From NCBI GenBank assembly GCA_004014935.1, contig CP025322.1, positions 806,001 through 870,000 of the forward strand: a DNA stretch of 64,000 nucleotides, given 5' to 3'. The translations under genes were made by a program, and so were the position numbers. The DNA comes from Saccharomycopsis malanga. Lineage: Eukaryota > Ascomycota > Saccharomycetes > Ascoideales > Saccharomycopsidaceae. The notes under the pieces were generated by a model. The model had not been told where the DNA came from and ran no database searches. It saw nothing but the letters and a program-made list of their open reading frames with translations. Positions within the stretch are counted from its first letter, which is position 1. Each line of letters opens with the position of its first letter. Below are positions 1 through 10,477 of the stretch, in pieces.

Positions 1-163
1 CAGTATTGTTATCATTATTAAGTAAATCAAACTCTCATAAATGTAGGGGTATAATTGTTTCGAACATTTCAATAGCTGATGGTGTGTCCGCAAGGAGAAG
101 TGTTAAAGAGAACAACGTAATCTGTCAACTTGATTTGAAAATTTGTGCATATTACTATATATT

Positions 164-835
164 CTAACTGACTTTTTTATTAAACCTTTGTACAATCTTT
201 TTGTCCTCGAGCAATAAATGGCTTTTCAACTGCGTAAACTTGTTACCAAAGTTTTTATCACAGTGCAAGCATTTCAACTCTGTTTGTTTGACTTTTTGCT
301 TTGCATTGTTCGGGTCTGCTCGTTCATGGTACTTCTTCTGGTCTAACGGTATTTCGTTCAACAGGATGAAAAAACCGGTATTGAAAGTATTATAATGGAC
401 CCGATTCTTGGTAGACGGACTTACAAAATCTGTTGATATAATATGAATATGCAAATGTGCCATTGAGGGCACTGCATGAACCCCTACTTTGAACCTCTCA
501 TTTAAAAATTTGGGATCTTCAATACCTGTCTGCTGGATCAATTGGTCCATCGCAAGCTTCTTTCCTATGGGAACATACTTGTCTCTTACAAGCTTCAAAA
601 ACTCTTTGTCCTGGAAGGCTTCCAATGGGTGTAGAAATGTCTTGCTACGATCTTTGGGTATAATTAAAAGGTGGACTTTACTTTTTGGAAACAAATCATT
701 GATAATCACAACTTTAGTATCATTGAAAACTACCTTATCAGGATACTTCGCCGGATCAGTAATATAGACTCCCAATTTCTTTAAATACGGTGGGATGTTC
801 TTTTCATTGATTGCGCTTTTGGATGCTGGTCTCAT
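164..835 (-). CDS. HNT3: Aprataxin-like DNA-adenylate hydrolase Hnt3
   Basis: The 223-residue product has the two parts of fungal aprataxin. A HIT domain fills residues about 15-140 and carries the His triad HLHIH at 127-131. A C-terminal zinc finger has ligands C189, C192, H206 and E210, the C2HE form typical of Hnt3. The family removes AMP left on 5' DNA ends by abortive ligation and acts in the nucleus during single-strand break repair. Length matches yeast Hnt3 closely, and the start is the first ATG of the frame, giving a basic N-terminus. No targeting signal or intron is seen. It is the last gene on the left, reading toward the window edge; the first 163 bases hold only its 3' flank. 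The identification is firm; activity is inferred from the intact His triad. Confidence 0.93.
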   Translation of the reverse strand: MRPASKSAINEKNIPPYLKKLGVYITDPAKYPDKVVFNDTKVVIINDLFPKSKVHLLIIPKDRSKTFLHPLEAFQDKEFLKLVRDKYVPIGKKLAMDQLIQQTGIEDPKFLNERFKVGVHAVPSMAHLHIHIISTDFVSPSTKNRVHYNTFNTGFFILLNEIPLDQKKYHERADPNNAKQKVKQTELKCLHCDKNFGNKFTQLKSHLLLEDKKIVQRFNKKVS

Positions 836-1372
836 TTTGGTAGCATCTGTCTTGTTTTAACAGAAAGCTTGTGGAATTAATTGCTATTACGCAAGTTTCC
901 TATTTAGGAGCAAAAAAAAATTACATTTTCTCTATCACCTGTATATCAACTGATGGTAGCTCACTCTGCAACCAACCCAATTCATATATATATATTGGGC
1001 TGAAACGTAATACTTCTCTTAGTAGTCATTAGAATATATACAGATATCTGTTTAACAATTAGCTGATAGCCCTAAATGGTTATAAGTAGTAATCAGTTAA
1101 TTACTTGTTATAACAATATCGTAATAGATTATCCAAAGACAGTTCCAAGTAGGGTTGTTTATCCATTACAACTTGGTGTATAGCATAGTATTACTTATAA
1201 CAATACAAATTGGGCGCAAACTATCTACAAGTTGATAAATGTCATAAACGTTCGTATCCGCAATTAGAATAGCTATATAGCTCAATATATACATTTTCGT
1301 GTTCAAAAAGGCTTTCGCCTAAACTATTATACAGAAGGCAGCGAGTAGAAAAACAACATCTTCCTCAAAACT
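836..1372. other. Intergenic, HNT3 upstream region
   Basis: No coding potential is seen. The stretch is the presumed promoter of HNT3 plus the 3' flank of the zinc-cluster gene. It contains two imperfect copies of a short AT-rich word (ATTACTT followed by TTATAACAATA) near 1100-1118 and 1189-1206, of unknown meaning. Confidence 0.5.
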
Positions 1373-4345
1373 TCAGATGGAAACGGGCGTGGTATTAACT
1401 TCTTTCCATGTTTTAGCAAACTTAGTGGTGTTTTCACTGTAGGAAAATGGATCTAAAAATGTGTCATAAAGTACATTAGTTCTTACAATCTCCAAAAGAC
1501 TGTCAAGATATTCATTAATGACGTTACCTTGAGAGTCAACTTTTACCTGATCAAACCCTAAAATAGAGACTAGCTGTTTGAGCTGATAGTTGGACAAGTT
1601 CATAAACATACACCTGTCAGGAATATCTTTTAATTCATATTCCAAGTCCAAAATTTTATGCACGGGTGCCACCTTTGGTTTTTTGGAAGTGAAATTAAGA
1701 TTCAACAACACCATGTCTTCACCATTATCATTTGCAGCGTCCAACCGATGAAATTCTGAAAATACCAAACTAGCAATATGACTCCACTTGATATATTGTA
1801 CATAAAAAATGCCATTCTTGTACAAATGACATTTCAAGAAAACTTCATATAATTTGAGGAACAACTTTTTGAGAACTTTAAAACACCAAATTTTTTCATC
1901 TAAAGCCTCTTTATCAATATCAACACCAGCATTACGCTGTTGATTTATCAACCAAAAAAGAGACAAGAAACATTGAAAAATAAAAGAATGAAAAATAAAG
2001 AACAAGTCTGTAATAATTCTTCCTGCAGTGGGATTGATTTTGAGATTAAAATTTTTCAGGTTGACGTCTTGATCAACTTGCAAAAATTGTTGATTATTTA
2101 AAGTGTACTGATCAACAAGCATTTTGACACTTGTGGCAATGGTGATAAACATTTGCTTCAAAAAGTAAAAATAGTTTGACAACTCGTCTTTATCTTGATA
2201 ATGAAATAATAATTTGACATTTAGTTTAGCAATGAGTTGTTGTGCCATCAAATACTGTTGAAACTGTAAAATTTTGTTTAATGTACAATGATAAGCTGTA
2301 CTTATACGGCCATTGACTTCAAACAGAAAGTTAGTATCATTTGAAAAGTAAGTGGAAGCATTGTAAAAATTTTTGTCCAAAAAGTTTCTGATTGTCACAT
2401 AAGCATCATAAACTTCGACAACTTTAGCTGTTTCAGCATTATATAACAACCCTTCAATCTGGGAAATAATTTTGTTCCATTGCGCTTGTCTTTCATAATG
2501 TATATCAATCAAATCTTCAACTAATAAATCACCATCAAACATGTTACCATAGGTTTTTGCCCTCTTAGGCAACTGCACAAAATGACCTTTAATACGTGTT
2601 AGCATTGGTACCCCAATTGCTACAAATTCTGCGGAAGCAAACTCAAGTAAAGTATGTGTAATCTTACGAGTCATGTACACCATACGTTCTCTATCAAACA
2701 AATCGCACCCTGGATGACTAACAGTGTCTGCAACAATGGTCATCTTAGACCAATCTCTGTATAATCCCAAATTAACCGCAAGACCAGAGATGGTTCCCAC
2801 AAGGTTTTGCCGTTCATTATCATGGAACGTGCAAAAATGCTCTTCACTATGAGCAAAATAAAAATACATATACATATAAGAGTTTAGTACACTGATACTG
2901 ACTTTTGTCAATGCTTTGCATTGAGATAAACAAACAAAAGCCAAGCTGATAAATTCAACGCCAATATAACTCAAATTGTTAATATTGACTATACTCCGTT
3001 CTACTTGACTGTGTGGAGTGACAAACTCAGTATTAATTTTCAAACTCAAATAACTCAAGCGAAGGATGATGAGAAAGTTTGCAATGATAGCTAAATCGAT
3101 GAAAGAAGTCAAATTAATTTCATAATTCACTTCAACACCATGAAGATTTTCAATCTCTTCTTGAGTCCAATTGACTTTTAATCCGGTAACAATCAATTCT
3201 AAATCACGTTTGAAACAAGGTAAATCTATAAATGGTGCAAACGGATAAATATATTTCTCAAATGTCTGCCATAACAAAAATACTACATCAGTTCTGCGAG
3301 GTAGTATCCGTTTGATTTCCAGCACCAATGCAACTCTGGCAGCCTCATTGGTTTCTCCTGCTTCCTTCATATGGCCAAGTTTCCCCAACCCTCCTTGTTT
3401 GCTTTCGTATAAAGAAGACACTAATGCAATATTAAGGGATATTTTGGGACTATTTCTATTGATTAAAATGCTAGCGATGCTCATAAGTTTCGAAACATTG
3501 AAGTTTTCATTCAAAGCAGCTGCTAAAGGGTTTGTAAGTATACTGTAATCATCATTGATTCTGGTGTTTTTTATTGATTGTTTCATTCGAGTATATACCC
3601 CGTTCAAATGACCCGATGTTGCTTGGCTTATTGTATCGGAAAGAAAAAGATGATACCGATGTAAAGGCTTAAGTACCGTGATGCAATTGGCTCTTGGAGA
3701 TACGCAAAATGCCTTGAAGAAATCAATATGATCACCCTCATCAATTGTGGGACTCAAATGATTTTTGTGAGATTCATGTTGCGCAGACGTTTTATTTTCA
3801 AGCGTACTTTCTAGCAAACGTATTTGCTTTTGTAGCAGCTCAAGCTGTCTCCTTATTATGATAGCTTCATCTTCCAATATTGTTGGCGATAGCTGTTCCG
3901 CATTGTTATAAACTATTGGTAAAGGTGAACTTTTGCCATTGAAAGATGATGTTGTCTCCGTCAGTGAATGAGCACCCTTTAGAGGACTTGTGTGATCGTC
4001 ATTGTCTCCTGATTTTGTTGCTAGACTTCTCCGTTGTGTCCGAGTAGTATATGAAACAATTGAGTGGCTGATATCACCCTCATAATGGCAATTAGCAGCA
4101 TTATTATGTGCTGTGCAAAATGAACAAGCCGGCTTCTTTTTATCACATTTCTTCTTTTTTGCTCGACAAAAGGAACATGACGATGGTATTCTAATCCGCT
4201 TACGCACAACAGAGTCAGTCAGGTGGTTCTCAATACTCATGTTGTGCTCGCCGTGCTTCCATATCACTTTAATGTCTGATATTGATAGCAGCGATGACAT
4301 ATGTTGATATTTGATCGATGTCTGTAGCGCCATCGCATGTAGCAT
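1373..4345 (-). CDS. Zn2Cys6 zinc-cluster transcription factor
   Basis: The 990-residue protein begins with a fungal binuclear zinc cluster. Its Cys ligands are at 57, 60, 67, 74, 77 and 86, with spacing CX2C-X6-C-X6-CX2C-X8-C, and a basic stretch sits between the second and third. A heptad-like segment around residues 165-185 (RRQLELLQKQI) is a likely dimerisation coiled coil. The long middle region has the hydrophobic helical look of the fungal-specific transcription factor domain. Such proteins bind CGG-type DNA half-sites as dimers and regulate metabolism or drug response. An upstream start at residue 1 is used here, but M36, just before the basic region, is also plausible. The frame is intact. 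I cannot match it to a named regulator, so no symbol is given. Confidence 0.85.
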   Translation of the reverse strand: MLHAMALQTSIKYQHMSSLLSISDIKVIWKHGEHNMSIENHLTDSVVRKRIRIPSSCSFCRAKKKKCDKKKPACSFCTAHNNAANCHYEGDISHSIVSYTTRTQRRSLATKSGDNDDHTSPLKGAHSLTETTSSFNGKSSPLPIVYNNAEQLSPTILEDEAIIIRRQLELLQKQIRLLESTLENKTSAQHESHKNHLSPTIDEGDHIDFFKAFCVSPRANCITVLKPLHRYHLFLSDTISQATSGHLNGVYTRMKQSIKNTRINDDYSILTNPLAAALNENFNVSKLMSIASILINRNSPKISLNIALVSSLYESKQGGLGKLGHMKEAGETNEAARVALVLEIKRILPRRTDVVFLLWQTFEKYIYPFAPFIDLPCFKRDLELIVTGLKVNWTQEEIENLHGVEVNYEINLTSFIDLAIIANFLIILRLSYLSLKINTEFVTPHSQVERSIVNINNLSYIGVEFISLAFVCLSQCKALTKVSISVLNSYMYMYFYFAHSEEHFCTFHDNERQNLVGTISGLAVNLGLYRDWSKMTIVADTVSHPGCDLFDRERMVYMTRKITHTLLEFASAEFVAIGVPMLTRIKGHFVQLPKRAKTYGNMFDGDLLVEDLIDIHYERQAQWNKIISQIEGLLYNAETAKVVEVYDAYVTIRNFLDKNFYNASTYFSNDTNFLFEVNGRISTAYHCTLNKILQFQQYLMAQQLIAKLNVKLLFHYQDKDELSNYFYFLKQMFITIATSVKMLVDQYTLNNQQFLQVDQDVNLKNFNLKINPTAGRIITDLFFIFHSFIFQCFLSLFWLINQQRNAGVDIDKEALDEKIWCFKVLKKLFLKLYEVFLKCHLYKNGIFYVQYIKWSHIASLVFSEFHRLDAANDNGEDMVLLNLNFTSKKPKVAPVHKILDLEYELKDIPDRCMFMNLSNYQLKQLVSILGFDQVKVDSQGNVINEYLDSLLEIVRTNVLYDTFLDPFSYSENTTKFAKTWKEVNTTPVSI

Positions 4346-4875
4346 TGGGTCACGGGGTGCGCATTATATACTAGTTAACATGGTTAATGGTAGGCTTTTG
4401 GCGTGAGAAGGACGAATAAAACGTTAAACATAACTTGATTAGCATTTACAAAAACAAGGAGTGAATGTTATAGTATGTAGCATTCATAATATGCTTTTTT
4501 GAAAGAAGAAAAAAAATAATGCAGAAAGTGTATAACTGCAATTTTGAAATACGACAGAAATTTTATTGCTTACAAAAAAGAGATATCTTTAATAAAATTA
4601 ATGTAGTTCTTAACGGCTAAATGTTGTTATAAATTGTTGCAATCAGTATTTATTAGAATTGAATCTAATGGTTTACGTATGAGGCTATGTAATAAAATCG
4701 CCATACATTCTATTGATTTTTTCTCTTGTTTGCCTACAATGGCCTGTAATCAATCAAGTATTTATATGCAATCTTCCTTTAAGAATCTCAGCTTATCCTC
4801 GACATCCAAGGAAGTGAATCATTGAAAAAAACAAGTATTCTCATCACATGTTGAACTAATATATGAAACTAACTA
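4346..4875. other. Intergenic, promoter of zinc-cluster gene
   Basis: About 530 AT-rich bases between the start of the zinc-cluster gene and the 3' end of NAA50. A 63-codon ORF on the + strand is low-complexity in look and unsupported. No other feature is seen. Confidence 0.5.
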
Positions 4876-5352
4876 TCAAATATTCAAAGATAATATTATA
4901 GCATCAGGATCTTCCAATCCCCATGCCTTGAAGTAATCTTTTACCAAATTTTTTTCCTCAAAGCCATTTTTCAAATACCAACCTTTACTTTTACTATTCT
5001 TCCAGACGTGTGCCTGAATTTTGTGAATAAATCTTTGCTTAGTTTCCTCAATAAGCCATTCAAGAAGTTTAGTAGCAATTCCAAAGCCACGGTATGCTTC
5101 TAATACCGTGATAGTATCTATATATACAAATGAAGGACTGGCGCGTCCATTTTCTGTTACTGTCCGAGCTTTGATAGCGCCCACTGGAAGTTCATTAAAG
5201 AAAGCAATCTGAACTAAATGGCCTTCATTAGCCTGTAAAGACTCTTTATACCACAGGTGATCATATTTGATAGGCAACGTCACTTCATTGATTTTCTCCA
5301 CAACACCTAAATTGTTTTGAGTCACGTCATCTAACGAGATTCTAAAGCCCAT
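4876..5352 (-). CDS. NAT5: N-alpha-acetyltransferase Naa50/Nat5 (GNAT)
   Basis: This 158-residue GNAT-fold protein resembles NAA50 along its whole length. The start MGFRISLDDVTQNNL matches the family pattern of an Arg-Ile-x-Leu strand followed by DVT. The acetyl-CoA loop is RGFGIA at residues 88-93, and the C-terminal WYLKNGFEEKNLVKDYF segment corresponds to the last helix and the Tyr-rich strand. Naa50 works with Naa10 and Naa15 in the ribosome-bound NatA complex; in yeast its catalytic activity is weak or absent, while in animals it acetylates Met-starting N-termini. The gene is divergent from KEX1, with about 420 bases between the starts. The family call is strong; whether this copy is active cannot be read from sequence. 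Confidence 0.87.
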   Translation of the reverse strand: MGFRISLDDVTQNNLGVVEKINEVTLPIKYDHLWYKESLQANEGHLVQIAFFNELPVGAIKARTVTENGRASPSFVYIDTITVLEAYRGFGIATKLLEWLIEETKQRFIHKIQAHVWKNSKSKGWYLKNGFEEKNLVKDYFKAWGLEDPDAIILSLNI

Positions 5353-5774
5353 ATTGTTTTTAAAATACGTAGCTATATTTCCGTCTTGATGGTCTCGTCT
5401 CCACCATTATTATTTGTTGATGCGATCCCGTTGAAAAGTATGAAAATATACAAGAAAAAAAGAACGGCAATCGGGTATTTTTGTCCCGATACTCAATCAT
5501 CAACTATAAACGTCATATTAAAAAGGCATTTTAAAGAAGTGTTTCGATCTTAAATAACTTCTACATAAATTTGGTTTCAGCAGCGATTATTTCTAGCAGA
5601 ACTTATCTGTTGGTTGATCTATCTATTATTGTCTTTTAAGAGGTCCACGCCAGTTAGGCTATTGCTTAATGACACAACGAACAATAATTGCCAATACAAG
5701 CTGATACACTTACCAAACTGATAAGCTATTTTCAAACTGCTAATTTTTTTCTTTGAATTCGTCATCCAATAAAC
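5353..5774. promoter_or_regulatory. Divergent NAT5 / KEX1 promoter region
   Basis: About 420 bases between two divergent starts. It is AT-rich with pyrimidine runs near the KEX1 start. No specific regulator site is recognised. Confidence 0.5.
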
Positions 5775-8204
5775 ATGCGCCTCAAGCTCTCTCAGTTTCT
5801 TATTCTCTCTGGATTAGCCTCGGTACTAAGTGGATCTGTTAATGCTTTACCTGCTGTCCATGATGTGCCGAAAACAAAGCTCGACAGATACTTAGTCAAA
5901 GACCTTCCAGGTTATAAGGACATCAATAAAATACTAAGACCAATTATGTATGCTGGACATATAACTCTTCATGAATCAAACAACACCAACTACTTTTTCT
6001 GGAAATTTGAACAAAAGTTGCAGAATACCAACTACATGGAAAAGAAACATGATGATCACGACCATGATGATCACGACCATGATGACCACGATGAAGGTGA
6101 TGACCATGAGCATGACGATGAAGGTGATGACCATGAGGATCACGATCATGAAGATAATAATCAGAATGACAGAAAACAGAAATCAAAAGACAATTTATCA
6201 GCAAATAGACTTATATTTTGGTTAAATGGCGGGCCTGGATGCTCGTCAATGGATGGCGCATTGATGGAAGTTGGCCCTTTAAGACTCACTCCTGATGGCA
6301 AGGTTTATTTTAATAACGGAACATGGTTAGAATCTGGTAGTTTGGTATTTGTCGATCAACCTGTAGGCACTGGTTTTTCCTATGGCAATGAATATCATCA
6401 TGATCTTACAGACGTTAGTTGGGATTTTTTGGTGTTTTTGGAAAAATATTTCGAGCTCTTTCCAAACGATCGTTCGAAAGAACTATATATTGCTGGAGAA
6501 AGTTATGCTGGTCAATACATTCCTTATTTTGCAAAATATGTTTTGGACCATAACCGCAACAATAAGGACAAGTACAATTTGAAAGGAGCCTTGATTGGTA
6601 ATGGTTGTATATCTGCTTCCCATACTGGTTTATCCTATATTCCATATGCTATGGATAAGAAGTTGATTTCCGGAAAGGAAACTTTTATGCGTTTTCTTTT
6701 AGCTCAACAAGAAGATTGTCAAGCCAAACTTAATCACCTTACTGAGTCACTGTCTCAAGATGAAAAAAATCGTGCAAATGAATCCTGTGAACTGATCTTA
6801 AATAAGTTGCTTGATGTCTTACATGCTTCTAATGACAAAGATCAGTGCTTAAACATTTATGATGTTAATTTGAACGACTCTTATCCTTCTTGCGGAATGA
6901 ACTGGCCTCCTGATATTAAATTCTTGACCCCGTTTTTATCCGATGCGAATATTCAAGCCAAACTTCATCTTACAGATGAGTTCTTGGAAAAGGAAAAAGA
7001 TATTCATGATGGCAAGATAGAGTGGAAAGAGTGTAATAACCGTGTTGGGGCGGCTCTAACTAATGATCATTCTCCGTCTTCTGAGGAGATCTTACCGGAA
7101 GTGTTATCACAACTTCCTGTTGTCCTTTTTTATGGTGATAACGATTTGATTTGTAACTACGTTGGTACAGAAAACTTCATTTCTGATTTTACCTGGAATG
7201 GCTATAAAGGCTTTTCCAAACATCTTGCTCCTATCAAATGGTACTATAATGACACCAATGTGGGGACAGTGCAACAAGAAAGAAACTTGACTTACGTAAG
7301 AGTATACAATTCCAGCCACATGGTTCCTTTTGATGTGCCCGATATTTCTCGTGGGGTGTTCGACTTAATGGTAGAAAATTTTCATATAGAAAAAGCATCT
7401 TATTTTGATGATAAGGGCTCAGGTAACGAGCATGTCATAGTTACACCTGTATATAACGTATCATCTTCCACCTACTATTACATTCATCTCCTAGAAAAGT
7501 CACGCAACCATTTCTACGAAGAGTTTCTTCAGTTCCGTTACTTCGTCTACTTAGTGGTTCTAACTATCATAATCTATGGCTTGTTTTACTACAATGCAAA
7601 AGCCACCCCAGGGCCACAGTCAATTTTAAGCAAGAGACAAAAAGATACACTGATGCTTGCTGCTGCAGGCATGAATATTTTACATGCTGCCAGTAGAAGA
7701 AAACAAACAAGTAAAAAGAAGTCAGTTCAATGGGCGGATCTTCAAAGAGACCAGAACAACGGCAGTGAACGTCGCATGAACAACGGTAAGCCTCTTACTG
7801 ATAATTCAGGTAACCAAGAGAACCGCTATACAGATTCTTTAGATGATATTCTCGATGATGAGGAAGATATTGGTGCTGGTAGAACTGCTAACAGTCAATA
7901 TTCTAGCCGCACCACGTTTGACGGAAAACATTCCAAGTTTGATAACTTTCTTGACAAGTTTGGTCTTACACGCAATAGAGACCGTATTAAGTATCACCAA
8001 ACCAGCAATTTTGATCTTGAGGAAGAGATTGAAATGGTAAATAACTTTGACAGAATCCCAGAAAATAGCCACAATAAGGGGATGGATAGCAGACAATTTG
8101 CCATTGATGATGACGATGACGATGACGAGGACGAGGACGATGATGATTTAGGGACTTCTAAAAGATTGAAGTCTAACCAAAATTCCCACCAAAATAAACA
8201 GTAA
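5775..8204 (+). CDS. KEX1: Kex1 carboxypeptidase (S10) with His/Asp-rich insert
   Basis: The 809-residue protein is a serine carboxypeptidase of the late Golgi that trims basic C-terminal residues from secreted precursors after Kex2 cleavage. It has a signal peptide (residues 1-24), the substrate-binding motif GGPGCSSMDGA near 152, catalytic Ser243 in GESYAGQ, the Asp of the FYGDND segment and the His of SSHMVPFD. A single membrane span (YLVVLTIIIYGLFYY, about residue 600) precedes a long cytoplasmic tail that ends in a poly-Asp/Glu run. This is the Kex1 layout and the length is near the usual 730-800. Unusual is an insert at residues 91-128, between the FFWKFEQ strand and the FWLNGGPG motif, with 11 His among many Asp and Glu, encoded by an imperfect tandem repeat. 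The catalytic core looks intact. Confidence 0.93.
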   Translation: MRLKLSQFLILSGLASVLSGSVNALPAVHDVPKTKLDRYLVKDLPGYKDINKILRPIMYAGHITLHESNNTNYFFWKFEQKLQNTNYMEKKHDDHDHDDHDHDDHDEGDDHEHDDEGDDHEDHDHEDNNQNDRKQKSKDNLSANRLIFWLNGGPGCSSMDGALMEVGPLRLTPDGKVYFNNGTWLESGSLVFVDQPVGTGFSYGNEYHHDLTDVSWDFLVFLEKYFELFPNDRSKELYIAGESYAGQYIPYFAKYVLDHNRNNKDKYNLKGALIGNGCISASHTGLSYIPYAMDKKLISGKETFMRFLLAQQEDCQAKLNHLTESLSQDEKNRANESCELILNKLLDVLHASNDKDQCLNIYDVNLNDSYPSCGMNWPPDIKFLTPFLSDANIQAKLHLTDEFLEKEKDIHDGKIEWKECNNRVGAALTNDHSPSSEEILPEVLSQLPVVLFYGDNDLICNYVGTENFISDFTWNGYKGFSKHLAPIKWYYNDTNVGTVQQERNLTYVRVYNSSHMVPFDVPDISRGVFDLMVENFHIEKASYFDDKGSGNEHVIVTPVYNVSSSTYYYIHLLEKSRNHFYEEFLQFRYFVYLVVLTIIIYGLFYYNAKATPGPQSILSKRQKDTLMLAAAGMNILHAASRRKQTSKKKSVQWADLQRDQNNGSERRMNNGKPLTDNSGNQENRYTDSLDDILDDEEDIGAGRTANSQYSSRTTFDGKHSKFDNFLDKFGLTRNRDRIKYHQTSNFDLEEEIEMVNNFDRIPENSHNKGMDSRQFAIDDDDDDDEDEDDDDLGTSKRLKSNQNSHQNKQ
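6046..6160 (+). repeat. Imperfect tandem repeat coding His/Asp-rich insert of KEX1
   Basis: The unit is roughly CATGATGATCACGAC, repeated with drift, and gives D-H-D-D-H type peptide repeats. It stays in frame. Such coding repeats change length readily by slippage. Confidence 0.85.
8104..8148 (+). repeat. GAT/GAC/GAG microsatellite coding acidic tail of KEX1
   Basis: A run of Asp and Glu codons (GAT, GAC, GAG) encodes an acidic block near the cytoplasmic C-terminus of Kex1. It is in frame and is low-complexity sequence of the same type as runs in two other genes of this window. Confidence 0.85.
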
Positions 8205-8596
8205 GAAAGCAACTAGTGGTGTGAGCTCAAAAACATTTTAAATGTTGTATTTGGTTTTTAGATGCTTGATTTTCAACATTATTCCCCCTCCCACTACTCT
8301 TTATTGAAAAAAAATAAAGTTCATATCAATTGAAAGCTTTTTTTTTTTTATCTATACCATATTTCTGTAGCTTTGATCATTTGCTCGTACCAATATTCTA
8401 CCTGATTGGCTTTGTAGGTTTTTCTATGCGGCAAATGGTTTACTTTCTTCGAGTGATGTGACAGACTTACATATATATTTTAGAATATGTGACAACTGAT
8501 ATTTCATATTTTATAGGAGATGTTATATATACATGCATTTGAGAATGTCTAAGAACGGCACGAAAGTGGCAACGACGTAATTATTAGTTCCTTTTT
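8205..8596. other. Intergenic between convergent KEX1 and GPI-type gene
   Basis: About 390 AT-rich bases serving as the two 3' ends. A T-run around 8339-8350 is the only notable block. No gene is seen. Confidence 0.5.
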
Positions 8597-9596
8597 TCAA
8601 TTGATAACCAATATTACTGATGCCAACATAACTAGTAATGGAACCATATATGGGTTTAAACTGAATCCACCGCTCATGTATTCCTTGTCATCATTTCCAA
8701 GTAAATCATCAATATCGATTGAGCCGGTATTTTCCCTTGAGCTATTTTTCTTGGGTTTGTTTCCAACATATCCGGAATTATTTTTTTTCACTGGAGGGAA
8801 CCATGGAGAATTGTATGAGCTACTAAAGTTTCTTGAGTGGGAAGCATTTTTTAACGGAGGCAATCTGTGCTCCTTTTCTTCAAACTTAGGAACTTCAAAG
8901 CCAGATGTTGGGCTGGCCTTATGTGGTGACTTATACAACCCTTCTTCTGAGGAATCGCCTTTATTAGGAACATCAATGCCCCACTTCTCTTTTTCATTCT
9001 CAGGAGGGTTTGCTGTATTGGTGGTGTTTTTACTCCAAGATGGCTTCTCTAAAAGTTTGTTTTGGTCTTTCTCTGTTTCATCCGTATCCTCAGGTGCCGG
9101 TTCATCTCCATTATATTGTGGAATAGGTGTTCTTAACTCATCAGGTAAGCTATCTCCAACATACATTTTGGTTGGCACAGCTATATTTGACGAATGTGAC
9201 ATCGATGAGTTTGTTGTCAATGTGGATTTTTTCCTTCCTGTCTCAACGGCTGTAGTAGAAGCCGATGACTTCGAGGTTATCAAACTCGAAATCATCTTAT
9301 TCGAATGATTCTCGCTGGCCCCTGATGTAGATACTGGGTCTTTTATGTCAGTATGAAAAAAATCTCGACTTGTTGTATTGAAAAGTAAGCCACTTACGCT
9401 TTGTGAATGTTGAGGTAGTAAATTGAGTTGTAGTAATAGTGTGGGTGATGGTAGTTTCTGGGACAGGAACATAAATATAACTGATACTATTTTCCTTATT
9501 TTTAGCTTGAAAACCTCCGTAGTTTTCTTTACTCAAAGCACCCATGGCGAAGAAAAAAGCCAACGTTAGTGTTGCTTCTGGGTTTGAGCTTCTCAT
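8597..9596 (-). CDS. Spliced Ser/Thr-rich secreted protein with GPI-type tail
   Basis: Two overlapping frames join through one intron. Exon 1 is 9398-9596 and exon 2 is 8597-9339. The 58-base intron has a GTAAGT donor, a TACTGAC branch point and an AAAAG acceptor; the join keeps the frame and gives 313 residues. An acceptor six bases further on would also stay in frame. The N-terminus has a hydrophobic signal-like stretch (LTLAFFFAMGAL), then a Thr-rich segment resembling fungal wall proteins (TTITHTITTTQF). The middle is Ser/Pro/Lys-rich and probably disordered. The C-terminus ends in a hydrophobic tail (MVPLLVMLASVILVI) directly before the stop, as expected for a GPI-attachment signal, though a plain tail anchor is possible. 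I recognise no named family. Surface location is inferred. Confidence 0.65.
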
Positions 9597-10477
9597 TCTT
9601 TTTCCTATATATTGTCTTTATTTTATAATAAGTATTTTTTAAATTGGCTTGTCTCAAGAGAACAATTATATTATTTTAGCTACCTTAGAGAAGAAACCTC
9701 ACTTTATTCATTATTAGAAGTGATTTTATTTGAGATAAGTTTGGTTGCGAGGCTCATGTTGAAAAGCACAAATGCGCATGCGTCCTCAATATCACTCTTA
9801 TTAAATGCTTCTTTTCGCTATATTTAACCAATAAAAAACAATTCAAATATTCTCAAGACCCAAATGAGTTCAAGTATTATGGATGATTATAAATTTGCAT
9901 ACATTTGACCTCAAAGAATGTAAAAAAGTTTCGATATGTTGTGTATTCCCAAAACCCTTTTTTCAAAAGGAAAAGGAAAGGATTGAAAATATAACATGTA
10001 GAAGGACAGGCAAATTTGTCAAAAGAAACGAAATGACAAATAAAAATGATATTTATAATGGTGTACAATTTTTTATATATTCGTTGTTAATCTTTTGTTA
10101 TAGATTGTTTACTGTTTCTAATTTACCTCAGGCTGAAAGCTTGTTTACTACAAACTAAAGTAAAGGCAAGTGCTATTAAAACTTACCTCAACCTAACATG
10201 GTGTCCAAGGCTACAAACAACTTCAGCAAATCATATCTTCAAATTTGCTTGAATACTTCACTGCTATATACTAAGATTTTGAAACGTTTTTTTTCCACTA
10301 CTTCTTGAAGAAATAATTATACGAAAATTCTCCGATATATATAAGAAAGCATATGTAGATGTAAAATCAGAGACAAACTTAAATATTGACTATTAACAAA
10401 CTAAAACTTTTACAAAGTTGAACAATAAGGAACCTCAACTATATACACAATGCTTTTCTTCTCTTTGCTTGCAACGC
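9597..10477. other. Intergenic, upstream of GPI-type gene
   Basis: About 880 AT-rich bases between the start of the GPI-type gene and the 3' end of AIM41. Two ORFs of 71 and 91 codons on the + strand have no recognisable domain or coding bias. I see no RNA gene or repeat. Confidence 0.45.

Noticed and set aside
9883-10158. 91-codon ORF between the GPI-type gene and AIM41
   Set aside because: Lys/Phe-rich composition typical of translated AT-rich spacer, no domain.
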